DNA from: Bosea beijingensis
GTDB lineage: Bacteria; Pseudomonadota; Alphaproteobacteria; Rhizobiales; Beijerinckiaceae
Assembly: GCF_030758975.1 (NCBI RefSeq)
Contig: NZ_CP132359.1
Coordinates: 5,047,236-5,111,235, forward strand
DNA length: 64,000 nucleotides
Reading direction: 5' to 3'
Translations under genes and position numbers: made by a program
Notes under the pieces: generated by a model
Told to the model about the DNA's origin: nothing
Databases searched by the model: none
Seen by the model: the letters and a program-made list of their open reading frames with translations, nothing else
In this document: positions 62,384 to 64,000 of the stretch, piece after piece
Numbering within the stretch: the first letter of the stretch is position 1
Layout: each line of letters opens with the position of its first letter

Positions 62384-63519
62384 CGCGTCACCAGCATGAT
62401 GCGCTTGTTGTAGCCGTTCATCAGTGTCGATACCGACAGGCTAACCACCAGATAGACTGCCATGAGGATCAGCACGCCTTCGATCGCCTGGCCCGTCTGA
62501 TTGATCGTCGTGGCCATGACGGAAGCAAAGTCGGGATAGCCTACGGCCAGCGCTAGGGTCGTGTTTTTCACGACATTCAGGAACTGACTTGTCATCGGCG
62601 GTACCATCAACCTCACCGCCTGAGGCAGAATGACCAGCCAAAGAATCCGCGGCTCCCGCAAGCCCAGCGATCGCGCGGCCTCCCACTGTCCTTTCGGAAC
62701 TGCGTCGATGCCGCTCCGGACGATCTCGGCGATGAAGGCGGAGGTGTAGAGCACGAGACCCAGCATCAACGCCATGAACTCTGGGGTCAGTGTCGCACCG
62801 CCAGTGAAGTTGAAGCCCTGCAACGCGGGCCGATCGAAACTCACGGTTGCGCCAACCGCCCAGGCCGAAGCCGCAGCAAGTCCCAACCCTCCGACGGCAA
62901 TCACGCGTGGAGGCGGAATCTGCACCCGAGCAGCGGTCCGACGAAACCAGGCCGCACCGACCGAGAGAGCGGCCGCGGCGAGCGCGATCCAGCCCGGGAT
63001 TTCCCACCCGTTCAAGACGGGCCAGGGAAAGAACAGCCCCCGCAGCGAAAGAAACAACCCCGGAGCAGGCTCCAACGCCGCGCGAGGCGATGGCAGGCCG
63101 ATCGTGAGGACGGCGTACCAAAACAGCAATTGAACCACGAGGGGCGTGTTTCGCATCGCTTCGACGAAGCTGGCGGCAACGCCGCGAACGAGCGGGTTCA
63201 GCGAGCGCCGGGCGAGCCCGATAAAGAAGCCGATCACCATTGCAGCGGCGATCGCGAGCACAGACACATAGACCGTGTTCAGAAGGCCGACCGCGAATGC
63301 CCGCAGATATGTCTGCGTTGGCTCATAGGCGAGAAAGCCTTCCGAAATCGGGAAGCGTGCGGGCCTCGTCAGGAAGCCGAAGCCAGTCTGGATTCCTCGC
63401 CGCGCCAGATTGTCGAGCGTGTTTGCGGTCAGCCAGGCGACCGCCGCCAGAAAAGCCGCAAGGATTGCCGTCTGCCAGACGGCAGAACGAACGCGACGAT
63501 CGAACCAAAAACGAAGCAT
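62380..63519 (-). CDS. aapQ: General L-amino-acid ABC transporter permease AapQ
   Basis: A 379-residue permease beginning MLRFWFDRRVRS. AapQ features: LDNLARRGIQTGFGFL near the N-terminus, FVEAMRNTPLVVQLLFWY, a long central insertion, then AFIAEIVRSGIDAVPKGQWEAARSLGL. It lies 58 bases after aapJ and overlaps aapM. Confidence 0.95.
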   Translation of the reverse strand: MLRFWFDRRVRSAVWQTAILAAFLAAVAWLTANTLDNLARRGIQTGFGFLTRPARFPISEGFLAYEPTQTYLRAFAVGLLNTVYVSVLAIAAAMVIGFFIGLARRSLNPLVRGVAASFVEAMRNTPLVVQLLFWYAVLTIGLPSPRAALEPAPGLFLSLRGLFFPWPVLNGWEIPGWIALAAAALSVGAAWFRRTAARVQIPPPRVIAVGGLGLAAASAWAVGATVSFDRPALQGFNFTGGATLTPEFMALMLGLVLYTSAFIAEIVRSGIDAVPKGQWEAARSLGLREPRILWLVILPQAVRLMVPPMTSQFLNVVKNTTLALAVGYPDFASVMATTINQTGQAIEGVLILMAVYLVVSLSVSTLMNGYNKRIMLVTR

Positions 63520-63577
63520 GACGCGCCCTCGCGCTCGTCGGGAGAGGCGGCCGGGCCTCTCCCGCTGTCCCGGTGGA

Positions 63578-64000
63578 CTAGTTGAACACGAGCGGGAACA
63601 TCAGCCCGCCGTCCTTGTGGAGCTTGTTCGGTCCGCGGTCGAGCTTGATCGGGCTGTTCTGGCCGATGTGCTTGTCGAAGATCTCGCCGTAGTTTCCGAG
63701 CTGCTTGACGATATTGTAGGCCCATTTCTCATCCAGCCCGAGCGCCTGTCCGTTCCCCGGCTCGACGCCCAGAAAGCGCTGGACCCTGGGATCGCTCGAC
63801 TTGAGCTGTTCATCGACATTGGCCTGAGTAACTCCGAGATCCTCTGCCGCGATCAGGACCTGAAATGACCACTTGACGATGTCGTAGAAGCGATCGTCGC
63901 CATGCCTCACGGACGGCGCCAATGCCTCGTAATGCCCGCTGGCCGGAACGATGACGTAATCATCCGGATTTTTGGTTTGCGTCGCCCGGGCTGTCGCGAG
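63578..64000 (-). CDS. aapJ: General L-amino-acid-binding protein AapJ (C-terminal part)
   Basis: The last 140 residues of the periplasmic binding protein are visible; the gene continues past the right edge. Sequence such as NPDDYVIVPASGHYEALAPSVRHGD, FYDIVKWSFQVLIAAEDLGVTQ and GLDEKWAYNIVKQLGNYGEIFDKHIG is AapJ-like. It leads the aapJQM(P) operon and delivers a broad range of L-amino acids to AapQM. Confidence 0.93.
   Translation of the reverse strand, partial: LATARATQTKNPDDYVIVPASGHYEALAPSVRHGDDRFYDIVKWSFQVLIAAEDLGVTQANVDEQLKSSDPRVQRFLGVEPGNGQALGLDEKWAYNIVKQLGNYGEIFDKHIGQNSPIKLDRGPNKLHKDGGLMFPLVFN

Noticed and set aside
1..64000. CRISPR array, rRNA and tRNA genes
   Set aside because: No regularly spaced long repeats and no tRNA or rRNA sequence recognised on either strand.

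Overview
The window looks chromosomal and comes from a GC-rich alphaproteobacterium, most likely a soil member of the Hyphomicrobiales (Bosea/Bradyrhizobium/Rhizobium-like). The main clue is the rhizobial-type general L-amino-acid operon (aapJ-aapQ-aapM) at the right edge. Genes are densely packed, start overlaps are frequent, and there is a very high load of ABC importers and LysR/MarR/GntR/ROK regulators. I found no rRNA, tRNA, CRISPR array or intact insertion sequence.

Region 1 (1-28.1 kb) is an aromatic-acid catabolic block. It holds a CoA-transferase subunit (cut by the window edge), a Pht5-like dihydroxyphthalate decarboxylase (3354-4346), a benzoylformate-decarboxylase-like ThDP enzyme, an aldehyde dehydrogenase, a phthalate-4,5-dioxygenase-type Rieske oxygenase with its FMN/2Fe-2S reductase, a Gfo/Idh dihydrodiol dehydrogenase, MobA (3-hydroxybenzoate 4-monooxygenase), a class II aldolase/decarboxylase, a D-2-hydroxyacid dehydrogenase and an FMN-dependent mandelate/lactate-type dehydrogenase. 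Phthalate-type and 3-hydroxybenzoate-type routes would both deliver protocatechuate; no ring-cleavage genes are in view. Two paralogous NitT/TauT importers, each with two different permeases, serve this block, and one of them is split into two separated halves. A MobR-like MarR regulator sits inside. Three 16-bp palindromes of the form TTAG-N4-CTAA lie upstream of the dioxygenase/reductase pair, the hydroxyacid dehydrogenase/importer pair and a distant chemoreceptor, suggesting one regulon.

Region 2 (28.6-39.3 kb) is an amide/peptide module: amidase, an oligopeptide-type importer (two permeases, two ATPases, two tandem substrate-binding proteins), an M20 amidohydrolase and a GntR/FCD regulator. 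Region 3 (39.4-55.0 kb) holds the chemoreceptor, a LysR regulator with an enolase-superfamily enzyme and a TctC-type receptor, a ROK regulator with an orphan peptide-binding protein, a beta-hydroxyacid dehydrogenase, a LysR regulator, a second class II aldolase and a third two-permease NitT/TauT importer.

Region 4 (55.1-61.1 kb) is unlike the rest. It starts at a scar where a 5'-truncated, frameshifted enoyl-CoA hydratase and the 3' end of an IclR regulator stand back to back. It continues with a tight five-gene minus-strand cassette built around a ParA/MinD-like ATPase and a one-pass coiled-coil membrane protein. A 1.25-kb stretch without a supportable gene follows, with repeats and AT-rich DNA, then an unrecognised basic-tailed protein. 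It ends inside aapP, which is cut exactly at its Walker A lysine. I read this as a remnant of a plasmid or integrative element, perhaps carrying a TraK/L/M-like transfer-accessory or partition module. It is the best candidate for something undescribed. Region 5 (61.1-64.0 kb) is the aap operon, now lacking its ATPase.
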